Below are positions 27,393 through 36,304 of a DNA stretch of 36,700 nt, piece after piece. The stretch covers positions 1 through 36,700 of the forward strand of contig NZ_JARIXP010000002.1 of assembly GCF_029269265.1 (NCBI RefSeq). Reading direction: 5' to 3'. The notes under the pieces were generated by a model. It was not told the origin of the DNA. It made no database searches and saw only the letters and a program-made list of their open reading frames with translations. The position numbers and the translations under genes are program-made. This DNA comes from Rheinheimera sp. 1928-s (GTDB lineage Bacteria; Pseudomonadota; Gammaproteobacteria; Enterobacterales; Alteromonadaceae). Numbering within the stretch: position 1 is the first letter of the stretch; each line of letters begins with the position of its first letter.

Positions 27393-27657
27393 TTAATAGT
27401 GGTAACGGCACGAAATAATCGTAATTGCATGCTCATCCACTGCGAAGACCAATCTGTTTGTATCATCTATACGACGAGACCAAAAACCGGCCAAGTTTTC
27501 TTTGAGCGGTTCTGGTTTACCAATACCCTCAAAAGGTGAACGCTTTACATCACTGATCAGTTTGTTGATACGTTTAAGCGTTTTCTTATCCTTAGTTTGC
27601 CAATACAAGTAGTCAGTCCATGAACTCGTCCGTCAATGAAAACAGGCGACTACTCAT
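27393..27657 (-). pseudogene. yoeB: YoeB-family toxin, broken by a +1 frameshift
   Basis: From about residue 17 onward the protein is a near-standard YoeB (WTDYLYWQTKDKK, KPEPLKENLAGFWSRRID, ending SCRYHY), the ribosome-dependent mRNA endonuclease. The natural start ATG (27657, overlapping the antitoxin stop) opens the frame MSSRLFSLTDEF, which runs into TGA after 14 codons. The remaining 70-odd codons are in another frame. Removing one T from the TT at 27623-27624 (minus strand) joins the two parts as ...LTDES-WTDYLYWQ, as in YoeB. The 265-base span is one base more than 88 codons. A TTG inside the second part could start a fragment lacking about 21 residues, but it has no ribosome site. Catalytic C-terminal residues are intact. 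Confidence 0.85.
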
Positions 27658-27904
27658 CACTCAAATCCCGCTGAGTCACTTGACCAGCTTTGAATTGTGC
27701 AATTGAGCGATTCAAATGCTCAGCATTTGCGGGGGAACGCAATAAATGCACTGTTTCCATCAGGCTGTTGTACTAATCGAGTGACATCACAACGGCATCG
27801 TCTGCATCACGACGCGTTATTACTGCAGTATCAGCATCATTCACCACTGAATCTAATACCGCTTTTAAGCTATTTCTTGCTTCTGTAAAAGACACAATTC
27901 TCAT
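27650..27904 (-). pseudogene. yefM: YefM-family antitoxin with an in-frame amber codon
   Basis: The minus strand reads MRIVSFTEARNSLKAVL onward to VVMSLD at codon 43, then TAG (27775-27773), then YNSLMETVHLLRSP and on to ...DLSDE and the normal stop. YefM has tyrosine at this codon (SLDYYNSLMET), so a single base change made the stop. The truncated 43-residue peptide keeps part of the DNA-binding N-terminus but loses the toxin-binding tail. The ribosome site GGAGG lies four bases before the ATG. The antitoxin stop overlaps the toxin start (ATGAGTAG), the normal layout for this family. Both genes being broken fits a decayed module. Confidence 0.87.
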
Positions 27905-27916
27905 AAAACCTCCATA

Positions 27917-27963
27917 TGTACAACTTACAGGACAAGTATAGGCTCAAAGCCCTGACTTGTGCA
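27917..27963 (-). promoter_or_regulatory. Promoter/operator of the yefM-yoeB module
   Basis: The minus strand has a -10 TATACT (27940-27935) and a -35-like TGCACA (27963-27958) with a 17-base spacer. The palindrome TGTACA (27917-27922), the core element bound by YefM in E. coli, lies between the -10 and the start codon. The control region therefore looks kept although the genes are broken. Confidence 0.55.
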
Positions 27964-28021
27964 GTAACTGGAACAGGTAGGTTGACTAACCTTCAGTGAG
28001 CGCAGCAAGAAAGTGCCCATA

Positions 28022-28426
28022 TCAAGCACCCAGTAGTGGGAGGTGTTTCAGGCTATGGTATTTCAGTGCCAGTTGCAGGCAATGCTTGAATGGTGCGTCA
28101 GACACAGGTGCAGCTAATGGCAGAACAATGGCTCGTTTTCCCTCATACTCAAATTCCTGCCGGTATATTTCCCTGAAGGTTTCAACCAAGCTGGTCTGGC
28201 AATGAAAATAGACCTTAATCACATCAGGATCTTTTGGCTTCCAGTCGATTCGAATCGCACTACCGCCTTTGACCTGATAGCTGGGTTCACCCCATTTCAG
28301 ACTTTCCTCCACTACACCTAACGCATTTTCCTCTGCAACAGCAAGGATAAGACGGCGCACCTCTTCAAGCTGCTGTTGTGCCGCTGGCGGATAGCTGGAA
28401 AATTTAGCCTGGATTTCAGGTGTCAT
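28022..28426 (-). CDS. DUF1801 (YdhG-like) protein
   Basis: This 134-residue soluble protein carries the DUF1801 signature: PPAAQQQLEEVRRLI near the N-terminus, ESLKWGEPSYQVKGGSAIRI, and a conserved FREIYRQEFEYEGKRAI-type segment. Members resemble iron chaperone frataxin-like folds but their function is mostly unknown. It is 32 bases behind the DUF3303 gene, in the same direction. The ribosome site is weak. Confidence 0.83.
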   Translation of the reverse strand: MTPEIQAKFSSYPPAAQQQLEEVRRLILAVAEENALGVVEESLKWGEPSYQVKGGSAIRIDWKPKDPDVIKVYFHCQTSLVETFREIYRQEFEYEGKRAIVLPLAAPVSDAPFKHCLQLALKYHSLKHLPLLGA

Positions 28427-28458
28427 TTCGCGTCCAAATGAGTGAAGGGCTATCCAGC

Positions 28459-28695
28459 TTAATCAAGAGGATAAAGCTCAAACTCAACGAACTCTTCCCA
28501 CTTTTTAAACCACTGATAGAACAGAGCTTCGTCATTCGACTCCATTAGCTGAAAACAGATGTTTTTCTCTGTATTCACCCATGAGTTTAAATAGTACAAG
28601 CCATCAGGAAACTGGCGACCTTTGGCGTTATACACTTTGTAGTTTTCTGCCATTAGCCCAGGCTTGAAGTTTTCTACCACCATGTATTTTTTCAA
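28459..28695 (-). CDS. DUF3303-like small protein
   Basis: This 78-residue protein matches the DUF3303 pattern: KYMVVENFKPG at the start, GRQFPDGLYYLNSWV, CFQLMESND, FYQWFKKWEEFVEFELYPL. Its function is unknown. It has no signal peptide or membrane segment. It probably shares a transcript with the DUF1801 gene that follows 32 bases later. Confidence 0.8.
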   Translation of the reverse strand: MKKYMVVENFKPGLMAENYKVYNAKGRQFPDGLYYLNSWVNTEKNICFQLMESNDEALFYQWFKKWEEFVEFELYPLD

Positions 28696-28720
28696 ACTAT
28701 GTCCTTACGTCACTCAATGG

Positions 28721-28769
28721 GTCATTTAGGTTGGGCCTTGAGCCTCAACCGGCAAATGTTTGTTATGAC
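28721..28769. repeat. Structured intergenic inverted repeat
   Basis: GTCAT (28721-28725) and ATGAC (28765-28769) enclose an imperfect hairpin: CATTT/AAATG, GGTTG/CAACC and GGC/GCC stems with small bulges. The AGGTTGGG arm (28728-28735) is also repeated inverted as CCCAACCT at 28834-28841. A further small palindrome AGTCTC-TAGT-GAGACT lies at 28810-28825. No T tract follows on either strand, so this is not a standard terminator. The function of the 183-base gap is unknown. Confidence 0.55.
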
Positions 28770-28878
28770 TTCCATTCAAAAAGTTGCAACATGCCACACA
28801 GGATCATAAGTCTCTAGTGAGACTGCGTCTCAACCCAACCTGAAGATCATTAGCCTAATCCGGGCAAGCTCAGCGAGC

Positions 28879-29454
28879 TTATGTTGCTTTGCAAGTATCC
28901 TGAATAATTGCTTCAAGCATGGCTTGGTAAGACGGATACTTAGGATTCCAGGTAAAGGCAGTTCCGGTAAATATTGCATTGGGGTCCAAATAAGTCTGCA
29001 AAGCTTCACGATAAGTTAAACATGCGTTAGCATGATCCCCTTGCTTTGAAAACGCATCCCCAACACCAATTAAAGCATTTGCCGCGCCCCAATACTCTCC
29101 GCCTTTTTTATACAAATCGACCGCTTTTCTAAAGCTCAATTTTGATTTTTCCGGCGTTGGATCAAAAGTACCTAACTCACGATAGTGAGCTTCAGCTGCA
29201 TGATAAGCAGAGCTTGAGTAAAGTACCCCCAGCACGGTTTCCGCATTTCCGGCTCCGATAAAATTTGATTCTTTTAGATAAATATTGACGGCTTCTAATG
29301 CTAACTTTTCTGCAGGTATAGCTCTACCTGCATTGATTAGCTCATAAGCTTGGTTAATTTTTTGTCTTGGTTCTGAAGTTGAATGAACCAATGCTGCTGA
29401 GCACCCAGCCAAAGACAGACTTAACGCTATTGCACTTAATCCTGAAATTCTCAT
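28879..29454 (-). CDS. Predicted lipoprotein with TPR-like helices
   Basis: This 191-residue protein has a lipoprotein signal peptide with lipobox LAGC (cysteine 18), followed by about 170 residues of alpha-helical repeat type with alanine/glycine spacing as in tetratricopeptide repeats (INAGRAIPAEKLALEAVNIY; EYWGAANALIGVGDAFSKQGDHANACLTYREAL). TPR proteins mediate protein contacts; no specific role can be given. The frame begins six codons earlier at a TTG, but ATG at 29454 has GGAG six bases upstream and is the start. Its gene is next to prmC but separated from it by 250 bases with a REP-like element. Confidence 0.82.
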   Translation of the reverse strand: MRISGLSAIALSLSLAGCSAALVHSTSEPRQKINQAYELINAGRAIPAEKLALEAVNIYLKESNFIGAGNAETVLGVLYSSSAYHAAEAHYRELGTFDPTPEKSKLSFRKAVDLYKKGGEYWGAANALIGVGDAFSKQGDHANACLTYREALQTYLDPNAIFTGTAFTWNPKYPSYQAMLEAIIQDTCKAT

Positions 29455-29629
29455 AAATTCTCCATTATTCAAACAATTGTACGCACTAACATTTGAGTGC
29501 AGTGTTTGTACGCTGCTTCTCTGCCTGAGTCTGCTGTTTTTTTAAGCTCGCTGCTGTAAGTACCTAAATTAACTTAGCTTTCAATGTTCAGCAACAACTA
29601 AATAGGCTCTGTTATATAAGGATTTTAAC

Positions 29630-29660
29630 GCCTGACAGGCGCGGATAAACCGCGCCCTAC
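29630..29660 (-). repeat. REP-like element 2 (GTAG plus hairpin)
   Basis: Read on the minus strand it is GTAGG followed by a perfect 7-bp hairpin GGCGCGG-TTTAT-CCGCGCC and then a second palindrome GCCTGTCAGGC. Like the unit at 23387-23413 it has a leading ACTGTAGG and a GC-rich stem, in the same orientation. It lies 45 bases after the prmC stop. The rest of 29455-29704 holds no gene. Confidence 0.65.
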
Positions 29661-29704
29661 AGTAGATTTCAGGAGAAGTAATTCAAAGAAAGGACAAACA
29701 AAAC

Positions 29705-30577
29705 TTAAGCGGGAAGCTTCCCACCGGTGATACGCCACTGGTCGCCGTAGTCTTTTACTGATTGCACTGATGTAAAACCAGCTTCGGTTAAAATCTGCTG
29801 TACTGCGTCGGCTTGCTGGTAGCCGTGTTCCAGCCATAACCAGCCGGATGGGGTCAGGAATTGTGGGGCTTGGGTGCAGATATGGCGGATATCGGCCAGG
29901 CCTTGCTCTGGTGCTACTAAAGCCGAGTCGGGTTCAAAGCGTACATCACCTAAAGCTAAATGCGGGTCTTGTGCATCTATATAAGGTGGGTTGCTGACGA
30001 TTAAATCAAACTGCTGCCCTTCTAACGCATCAAACCAGCTGCTTTGTTTGATGTGGCAATTGGCTAAAGCCAAAAGCTCAACATTCTGCTTTGCTAAATC
30101 CACTGCATCGGGTTGTAAATCAACGCCAGTCACAATCCAGTTTGGCTTTTCTTTGGCTAAAGCTAAAGCTATAGCTCCTGTGCCAGTGCCTAAATCCAGC
30201 ACTTTGGCTTTAGCAGGCAAAAGCAAAGCTAAAGACTGCTCAACTAACAATTCGGTATCTGGCCTTGGTATTAAGGTGCAAGGGGCAACAGCGAGTTTAA
30301 AATCCCAGAAATACCAGTAGCCCAGAATATGGGCCAAAGGCTCACCGGTCAGACGGCGTGTCAACACAGGTTCAACTAACAGCAACTGCGCTTGGGTAAG
30401 CTCACGCTCTGGATACAACATCAAGGTGGTGGCATTAATATCCAGCACTTCCAGCAAAATACGCCGGGCTTCCTGTTTTGCATCCGCAGGTACAGGGCCG
30501 GTTTCAAGCAAAGGAGTAAGTAACGCAGTAGCTTGTTGCAGCCACTGCGTTAAGGAAGGATTGTTAACGGTTTTCAT
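29705..30577 (-). CDS. prmC: Release factor glutamine N5-methyltransferase
   Basis: This 290-residue SAM-dependent enzyme methylates the glutamine of the GGQ motif of peptide release factors. The N-terminal helical domain is followed by the methyltransferase fold with [16 protein letters not shown] (126-141) and the catalytic NPPY at 196-199. It overlaps the end of prfA, its substrate's gene, by 14 bases, so the two are translationally coupled. It normally continues into sirB2-sirB1-kdsA, but here that order is broken after prmC. Confidence 0.96.
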   Translation of the reverse strand: MKTVNNPSLTQWLQQATALLTPLLETGPVPADAKQEARRILLEVLDINATTLMLYPERELTQAQLLLVEPVLTRRLTGEPLAHILGYWYFWDFKLAVAPCTLIPRPDTELLVEQSLALLLPAKAKVLDLGTGTGAIALALAKEKPNWIVTGVDLQPDAVDLAKQNVELLALANCHIKQSSWFDALEGQQFDLIVSNPPYIDAQDPHLALGDVRFEPDSALVAPEQGLADIRHICTQAPQFLTPSGWLWLEHGYQQADAVQQILTEAGFTSVQSVKDYGDQWRITGGKLPA

Positions 30578-31655
30578 CAGCCAAAGCAGCTAACAAGTCA
30601 GCCTGGTGTTCATGGCTTAATGGGCCAATCACCAAATCTAAATCACCTTCCATCACATCTAATAAACGGTAGATCGTCAGGTTGATACGATGATCCGTTA
30701 AGCGGCCTTGCGGGAAGTTGTAAGTACGGATACGTTCTGAACGGTCACCACTGCCGACTAAAGAACGACGATGTGATTCTTCGACTAAACGACGTTTTTC
30801 ATCTTCAGCGGCCTGAATACGTGACTGCAACACGCTCATAGCGCGGGCGCGGTTTTTATGCTGTGAACGCTCGTCCTGACATTCCACCACTATACCAGTC
30901 GGTAAGTGAGTGATACGAATGGCAGAGTCAGTTCGGTTAACGTGCTGACCACCGGCACCAGAGGCGCGGTAGGTATCTACTTTTAAATCAGCAGGGTTAA
31001 TTTCAATGGCTTCGCTTTCCGGTACTTCCGGCATAATGGCCACTGTACAGGCAGAAGTATGCACCCGGCCCTGAGACTCAGTGGCTGGCACACGTTGTAC
31101 GCGGTGACCACCGGATTCAAATTTCAAAATACCGTAAGCGCCTTCGCCCTGAATGCTGGCGATCACTTCTTTATAACCACCGTGCTCGCCGTCGTTGCAG
31201 CTAACAATTTCAACTTTCCAGCGTTTGCGTTCACAAAAACGGCTGTACATACGGAACACGTCACCGGCAAAAATAGCGGCTTCATCACCACCAGCACCGG
31301 CACGAATTTCAAGGAAGCAGCTGTTGCTGTCGTTTGGATCTTTAGGTAACAACAGAATCTGTAAGTCCTGATCCAGCTGTTCAATCCGCTCTTTGGCTGC
31401 TTTGTATTCGTCCTGCGCCATATCACGCATATCCGGATCTGAATCTTTCATCATCTCTTCTGCGCTGGCTAAATCATCCTGCGCCTGACGATACAAACCA
31501 AAAGCATGGCTCAGTTCTTCCAGTTGGCTGTACTCTTTAGACAACTCGCGAAAACGACTTTGGTCAGAAATTACGCCAGCGTCACTTAATAACGCTTGAA
31601 CTTCTTCATAACGTTCGACCAGAGCTTCGAGTTTGCGGTACACCGATTCTTTCAT
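30564..31655 (-). CDS. prfA: Peptide chain release factor 1
   Basis: This 363-residue factor ends translation at UAA and UAG. The stop-codon reading motif PAT is at 190-192 and the GGQ motif ([17 protein letters not shown]) has Gly-Gly-Gln at 235-237, the glutamine being the PrmC methylation site. The length is standard (E. coli 360). It lies 19 bases behind hemA and overlaps prmC. Confidence 0.97.
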   Translation of the reverse strand: MKESVYRKLEALVERYEEVQALLSDAGVISDQSRFRELSKEYSQLEELSHAFGLYRQAQDDLASAEEMMKDSDPDMRDMAQDEYKAAKERIEQLDQDLQILLLPKDPNDSNSCFLEIRAGAGGDEAAIFAGDVFRMYSRFCERKRWKVEIVSCNDGEHGGYKEVIASIQGEGAYGILKFESGGHRVQRVPATESQGRVHTSACTVAIMPEVPESEAIEINPADLKVDTYRASGAGGQHVNRTDSAIRITHLPTGIVVECQDERSQHKNRARAMSVLQSRIQAAEDEKRRLVEESHRRSLVGSGDRSERIRTYNFPQGRLTDHRINLTIYRLLDVMEGDLDLVIGPLSHEHQADLLAALADENR

Positions 31656-31674
31656 GTTGTTTCTATTTACCTGA

Positions 31675-32922
31675 TTACAGATCTAACAAAGTGTTGATCA
31701 AAGATTGTTGTTGAGGTTGCTCGTCCTGCAGTAACTGCCGCAGCGCCTTGGTTGGTGCATGCATCAACCTGTTGCTGAGTTTAGTCGCAAGTTCAGCTAA
31801 TACTTTTTCAGGGTCCTGCCCTGCTGCAATTTGTTTGCCCGCTTTGGCCAGCAATTCATCCCGAATGGCTTCGCCTTTGTCGCGGTAATCGCGCACTACG
31901 TCTAACTGGCCATGCAAACTCAGCCACGAATTGAACTCATTGACGCCCTGCAAAATCATCTGCTCGGCTTCAGCCGCTGCTTCCTGACGGTTCTGCAGGT
32001 TTTGCAGCACTATGGATTGCAAGTCATCCACTGTATACAAATAGGCGTCTTCCAGCTCTGATACTTGCTCTTCAATATCTCGTGGCACAGCTAAATCGAC
32101 AAAAAACATCGGCTTGTGGCGGCGTTTTTTCAGCGCCTGTTCCACCATACCTTTACCGACAATAGGCAAGGTACTGGCAGTCGAACTAATGACGACATCG
32201 GCATTAGCCAAGGCTTGTGGCACCTGCGCTAAACTGACTGCTTCACCATTAAACTGGCTGGCTAAAGCTGCGGCTTTGTCATAAGAGCGGTTCGCGACAG
32301 TAATTTTTTCCGCGCCCTGCTCCAATAAATGTTTGGCCACCAGCTCTATCGTTTCACCGGCACCAATCAGCAGCACTTTCACTTTGCCGAGCTGACCGAA
32401 GATTTGTCGGGCTAAACTTACCGCAGCAAAAGCGACAGATACAGCACTGGCGCCAATGTCCGTTTCAGTACGAACCTGCTTGGCCACTGAAAAGGTCTTT
32501 TGAAATAAACGTTCAAAAGCCGGATTAATAGTACCGGCCTGACGTGAATGGCTATAAGCCTGCTTCACTTGCCCCAGAATTTGGGGTTCACCCAGCACTA
32601 AAGAATCCAAACCACAGGCCACACGCATTAAATGACTGCTGGCCTGCTGATCCTGATGCAGGTATAAATGATGCTGTAATTCGGCCAGGTCTAACTGATG
32701 AAATTTGCTCAGCCAGTCAATTACTTGTTTCGATTGCTCGGCGCTGCCGCTAAAATACAGCTCAGTTCTGTTACAGGTGGACAAAATCACAGCGTCGGAC
32801 ACCTGGGTCGTCGTCGTCAGATCCCGTAAGGCGTCCAAAATTTGTTCAGGCGCAAAAGCAACCTGCTCACGTAAGGAGACAGGTGCAGTTTTATGATTAA
32901 TACCTAAAGCAAAAATGGTCAT
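31675..32922 (-). CDS. hemA: Glutamyl-tRNA reductase
   Basis: This 415-residue enzyme reduces glutamyl-tRNA(Glu) to glutamate-1-semialdehyde with NADPH, the first step of haem synthesis by the C5 path. Seen are [13 protein letters not shown], the catalytic cysteine C50 in [22 protein letters not shown], the NADPH-binding [17 protein letters not shown], and a C-terminal dimerisation helix. It is the first gene of hemA-prfA-prmC and is divergent from lolB, the common gammaproteobacterial layout. A possible -10 TACAAT lies at 32979-32974 on the minus strand. The ATG follows AGGTGA very closely. Confidence 0.97.
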   Translation of the reverse strand: MTIFALGINHKTAPVSLREQVAFAPEQILDALRDLTTTTQVSDAVILSTCNRTELYFSGSAEQSKQVIDWLSKFHQLDLAELQHHLYLHQDQQASSHLMRVACGLDSLVLGEPQILGQVKQAYSHSRQAGTINPAFERLFQKTFSVAKQVRTETDIGASAVSVAFAAVSLARQIFGQLGKVKVLLIGAGETIELVAKHLLEQGAEKITVANRSYDKAAALASQFNGEAVSLAQVPQALANADVVISSTASTLPIVGKGMVEQALKKRRHKPMFFVDLAVPRDIEEQVSELEDAYLYTVDDLQSIVLQNLQNRQEAAAEAEQMILQGVNEFNSWLSLHGQLDVVRDYRDKGEAIRDELLAKAGKQIAAGQDPEKVLAELATKLSNRLMHAPTKALRQLLQDEQPQQQSLINTLLDL

Positions 32923-33021
32923 TCACCTGTTTGGCCCGTTTCGAAAAAACCGGCGTTAGTCAAAAGAGGGCGAATTGTACGAAAAAGCCCAAACTAAAAA
33001 AAGCGTAGAGAAGGAATTAGT

Positions 33022-33633
33022 GTGTTTGCAGCGATAAAAACTGGTTGTTTTGTAGTTTTCAGTCTGATTTTGACAGGTTGTGCCAGCAACAGCAGCCAGC
33101 TAAAACCAGTTATTCCCCTATCAGCACAACAAAGACAACTGCAATTAGAGCAATTGCAGGAGTTTACACTGACCGGAGCCTTAAATGTAAAAGCGCCTGA
33201 GGAAAGCGTCAGTGGCAGTTTAAACTGGCAACAACAAGGGCCTTATTTTCAGGCCAATATGACCACCTTTGTTGGCATCAGTGTTTTTGAACTGGAAACC
33301 GACGCCCGTGGCGCTAAGGTCAAAGCTGATGGCGAAACTCATAAAGCTCAGTCGGCCAGTGCCTTGCTGGATTATTTATCCGGCTGGAGTTTACCTATTG
33401 AAGAAATGCCGTTGTGGCTCAAAGGTGTGGCAAGCGCAGAAAGCTTTAACCATCAGTGGGATGCGCAAGGCCGTTTAACCAGCTTTACGCTGAAAGACAG
33501 CCAGCAGCGTGACTGGCAAGTCAGTTACAGCGAGTTTTTTCCTGATGCCTTAGCTTTGCCAAAACGCATTCAGTTGGATTCTAAAGCCGATGGCAGCCGT
33601 ATTAAGTTAGTGGTGCGTAAATGGCAACTTTAA
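33022..33633 (+). CDS. lolB: Outer-membrane lipoprotein LolB
   Basis: This 203-residue protein has a lipoprotein signal peptide (lipobox LTGC, cysteine 19) and the LolB beta fold: FTLTGALNVKAPEESVSGSLNWQQQG, LLDYLSGWSLPIEEMPLWLKG. LolB receives lipoproteins from LolA and places them in the outer membrane. The start is GTG at 33022 with AAGGA six bases upstream. Its end overlaps ispE by 13 bases. Position next to hemA and before ispE-prs is standard. Confidence 0.94.
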   Translation: MFAAIKTGCFVVFSLILTGCASNSSQLKPVIPLSAQQRQLQLEQLQEFTLTGALNVKAPEESVSGSLNWQQQGPYFQANMTTFVGISVFELETDARGAKVKADGETHKAQSASALLDYLSGWSLPIEEMPLWLKGVASAESFNHQWDAQGRLTSFTLKDSQQRDWQVSYSEFFPDALALPKRIQLDSKADGSRIKLVVRKWQL

Positions 33634-34466
33634 CCTTATCAGCTCCGGCCAAACTGAATTTATTTTTACATATCACAGGCCGCAGGGCCGATGGTTATCA
33701 CAATCTGCAAACCTTGTTTCAAATGCTTGATTGTGGCGACCAGCTTAGTTTCACACTCACCAGGGACGGTGAAATTAACTTTCGTTGTTCAGATAAAAGC
33801 ATAGAAAACGACAGCAATCTGGTGGTGCGCGCGGCGAAGTTATTACAGCCCTTTGCCGCAGAAAACGCAGGCGTGCGTATTTATCTGGATAAACAAGTGC
33901 CTATGGGTGGCGGCTTAGGTGGCGGCTCGTCCGATGCGGCGACCACACTGCTGGCTTTGAACCAGTTATGGCAATTAAAGCTATCAAACGCACAGCTTTG
34001 TGAACTGGGCTTAAAGTTAGGTGCAGACGTTCCTGTATTTGTATTCGGAAAAACAGCCTTTGCTGAAGGGGTTGGAGAAAAATTACAACCCGTCAGTTTG
34101 CCGCAAAACTATTACCTTATTGTGACGCCAGATGTGCATGTCAGCACAGCTGAAGTCTTCGGCAACCCTGATTTAATCCGCAATACACCCGTCATGTCAG
34201 TCAAAGATCTACTAGACTCACAGTGGCAAAATGACTGCGAAACTCTGGTTAAACGGCTATACCCCGAGGTTGCAATGGTACTGAACTGGTTGATAGAATA
34301 CGCGCCGTCCCGAATGACAGGTACCGGTGCCAGTGTGTTTGCCGAGTTCCAGGATGAATTAAGTGCCCGTCAAACCCTTGCAAAACTACCGCCACCATGG
34401 CGTGGTTTTGTTGCTAAAGGGGTCAATCAGTCTGCTGTCCTGACTGAATTGGAACAAGCCGTATGA
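33621..34466 (+). CDS. ispE: 4-diphosphocytidyl-2-C-methyl-D-erythritol kinase
   Basis: This 281-residue GHMP kinase performs the fourth step of the MEP isoprenoid path. Seen are [19 protein letters not shown] at the N-terminus, the ATP loop [15 protein letters not shown] (about 93-107) and the C-terminal [14 protein letters not shown]. The length equals that of E. coli IspE (283). It overlaps lolB by 13 bases and is followed by prs. Confidence 0.96.
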   Translation: MATLTLSAPAKLNLFLHITGRRADGYHNLQTLFQMLDCGDQLSFTLTRDGEINFRCSDKSIENDSNLVVRAAKLLQPFAAENAGVRIYLDKQVPMGGGLGGGSSDAATTLLALNQLWQLKLSNAQLCELGLKLGADVPVFVFGKTAFAEGVGEKLQPVSLPQNYYLIVTPDVHVSTAEVFGNPDLIRNTPVMSVKDLLDSQWQNDCETLVKRLYPEVAMVLNWLIEYAPSRMTGTGASVFAEFQDELSARQTLAKLPPPWRGFVAKGVNQSAVLTELEQAV

Positions 34467-34470
34467 CGCA

Positions 34471-34496
34471 CAGCAGGCGACACAAAAAGCCTGCTG
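34471..34496 (+). promoter_or_regulatory. Hairpin in the ispE-prs junction
   Basis: A perfect 8-bp inverted repeat CAGCAGGC / GCCTGCTG with a 10-base A-rich loop lies five bases after the ispE stop and 41 bases before the prs GTG. No T tract follows, so it is not a standard terminator. It may set the relative expression or mRNA stability of the two genes. Confidence 0.5.
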
Positions 34497-34537
34497 CATT
34501 ATTAACCGGACTCACAAACTGCCCTGAGGATCCTACC

Positions 34538-35482
34538 GTGCCCGACATGAAGATTTTCGCTGGTAACGCCATACCAGAACTCGCCAAGAAGATAGCCAGC
34601 CGTTTATATATCAAGCTGGGCGATGCCGAAGTCGGCCGTTTTAGCGACGGTGAAGTCTGTGTTCAAATCAATGAAAACGTCAGGGGATCTGACGTTTTTA
34701 TTATCCAATCTACCTGTGCGCCAACCAATGACAACCTGATGGAACTCATTGTGATGGTAGACGCCTTACGCCGCGCCTCTGCCGGTCGTATTACCGCTGT
34801 TATCCCTTACTTTGGTTATGCCCGCCAGGACAGACGCGTGCGTTCTGCCCGTGTGCCTATCACTGCTAAAGTAGTGGCTGACTTTTTATCCAGCGTAGGT
34901 GTAGATCGTGTTTTAACTGTGGACTTACACGCTGAACAAATTCAGGGTTTCTTCGACGTTCCGGTTGATAACGTCTTTGGTAGCCCGGTATTGCTGGACG
35001 ATATGCGTAAGCGTGAATTTGTTGCACCAGTAGTGGTATCTCCGGATATCGGTGGTGTAGTACGTGCCCGCGCTATCGCCAAACTGTTGAACGATGCCGA
35101 CTTAGCCATTATCGACAAACGTCGTCCTAAGGCTAACGTGTCTCAAGTAATGCATATCATTGGTGATGTAAAAGATCGCGACTGTATTATTGTCGATGAC
35201 ATGATTGATACAGGCGGCACTTTATGCAAAGCCGCTGAAGCCTTAAAAGAACAAGGAGCAAAACGAGTATTTGCTTACGCCACTCACCCGATTTTCTCTG
35301 GCAATGCCGCTGAGAACATCAGAAACTCAGTGATCGACGAGCTGATCATCACCGACACTATTCCGCTGAGTGCAGAAATGCGCGCAGTCAGCAAAGTAAG
35401 ACAGCTGACCTTAAGCGATATGCTGGCCGAATGTATCCGTCGTATCAGCAACGAAGAATCTATCTCTTCTATGTTTGATTAA
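34538..35482 (+). CDS. prs: Ribose-phosphate pyrophosphokinase (PRPP synthetase)
   Basis: This 314-residue enzyme makes PRPP from ribose-5-phosphate and ATP, feeding purine, pyrimidine, NAD and histidine synthesis as well as the Gpt reaction. Seen are [60 protein letters not shown] and the PRPP loop [13 protein letters not shown]. The frame is open for 25 codons upstream, but [10 protein letters not shown] is where the family begins; GTG at 34538 with TGAGGA seven bases upstream is the start. The length is one residue less than E. coli Prs. It lies behind ispE. Confidence 0.97.
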   Translation: MPDMKIFAGNAIPELAKKIASRLYIKLGDAEVGRFSDGEVCVQINENVRGSDVFIIQSTCAPTNDNLMELIVMVDALRRASAGRITAVIPYFGYARQDRRVRSARVPITAKVVADFLSSVGVDRVLTVDLHAEQIQGFFDVPVDNVFGSPVLLDDMRKREFVAPVVVSPDIGGVVRARAIAKLLNDADLAIIDKRRPKANVSQVMHIIGDVKDRDCIIVDDMIDTGGTLCKAAEALKEQGAKRVFAYATHPIFSGNAAENIRNSVIDELIITDTIPLSAEMRAVSKVRQLTLSDMLAECIRRISNEESISSMFD

Positions 35483-35515
35483 TCAGACGCCTGATTAACT
35501 TCAGACTGCAGATTT

Positions 35516-35544
35516 AAAAAAGACATCAAAAGGTGTCTTTTTTT
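35516..35544 (+). terminator. Terminator after prs
   Basis: A 10-bp inverted repeat AAAAAAGACA / TGTCTTTTTT with an 8-base loop is followed by further T's. It lies 34 bases after the prs stop. A small palindrome AATCAG/CTGATT overlaps the prs stop. Confidence 0.8.
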
Positions 35545-35568
35545 ATACTTGTCTTTTGTAGCTTTCAT

Positions 35569-35597
35569 TTGCAGCCTTAAGGCTCCAGTGATACCAT
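35569..35597 (+). promoter_or_regulatory. Probable promoter of rplY-pth
   Basis: -35 TTGCAG (35569-35574), a 17-base spacer and -10 TACCAT (35592-35597), followed by GC-rich AGCGCGC. It gives a leader of about 100 bases before rplY. It is plausible but not strong. Confidence 0.5.
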
Positions 35598-35701
35598 AGC
35601 GCGCTTTTTTGCGTCGGCTGAATTTAACTTCACCCACCGAAAAAGCTTCTTCCTGGGGTCAGGTCGCGGAACTCAGGGTCTATTAATTTTTGGAGAATAC
35701 C

Positions 35702-36304
35702 ATGTCAAACGCCATTTACACGTTAAATGCAGAAGTCCGTACTGATTTAGGGAAAGGTGCGAGCCGCCGCCTACGTCACGCAGACAAAGTACCAGCTATT
35801 ATTTACGGTGGTCATCAAGAAGCTCTGTCTATCACTTTAGATCACTCTAAATTGTTACAAGCTCAGGCTAACGAAGGTTTCTACACTCACATCCTGACTA
35901 TCGTTGTTGGCGGTGAAGAAGTGAAAACTATCGTTAAAGCTATGCAACGTCACCCGTTCAAGCCAAAAGTTATGCACGTTGACTTCCAACGCGTAGAAGC
36001 TGGCCACGAGTTACACACTGTAGTTCCAGTACACTTCATCAACGAAGCTGCTGCAACTAAGAAAGGCGGCATCGTTGCTCACCATATCAACGAACTGGCT
36101 ATCACTGTGTTACCACAGAACCTGCCAGAATTCATTGAAGTGGATTTAGCAGACGTTGAAGTAGGCGTAACTCTACACTTGTCAGATCTGAAAGTTCCTG
36201 CTGGCGTAACTATCACTGAGTTAGCCAAAGGCGCTGGTCATGACCAAGCCGTTGTATCTGTGAACAAGCCTGCTGGCAAAGCAGACGAAGACACAGCTGA
36301 GTAA
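35702..36304 (+). CDS. rplY: Ribosomal protein L25 / Ctc general stress type
   Basis: This 200-residue protein has the N-terminal L25 5S-rRNA-binding domain (about 1-92: [26 protein letters not shown]) and the C-terminal TL5/Ctc beta domain (about 98-185), ending in an acidic tail. It is the long CTC form, not the 94-residue E. coli L25. The frame starts four codons earlier at TTG, but ATG at 35702 with TGGAG seven bases before it is the start. Its stop codon overlaps the pth start (TAATG). Confidence 0.96.
   Translation: MSNAIYTLNAEVRTDLGKGASRRLRHADKVPAIIYGGHQEALSITLDHSKLLQAQANEGFYTHILTIVVGGEEVKTIVKAMQRHPFKPKVMHVDFQRVEAGHELHTVVPVHFINEAAATKKGGIVAHHINELAITVLPQNLPEFIEVDLADVEVGVTLHLSDLKVPAGVTITELAKGAGHDQAVVSVNKPAGKADEDTAE

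Noticed and set aside
28696..28878. Integron gene-cassette attC site, suggested by GTTGGGC and ACCCAAC motifs and by small same-strand accessory genes
   Set aside because: The motifs occur in the wrong order for attC on either strand, and the gap between DUF3303 and DUF1801 genes (32 bases) is too short for an attC site. No integrase is present.
34463..34537. 25-codon extension of prs overlapping ispE
   Set aside because: The family begins at GTG 34538 with a good ribosome site; the upstream part includes the intergenic hairpin.
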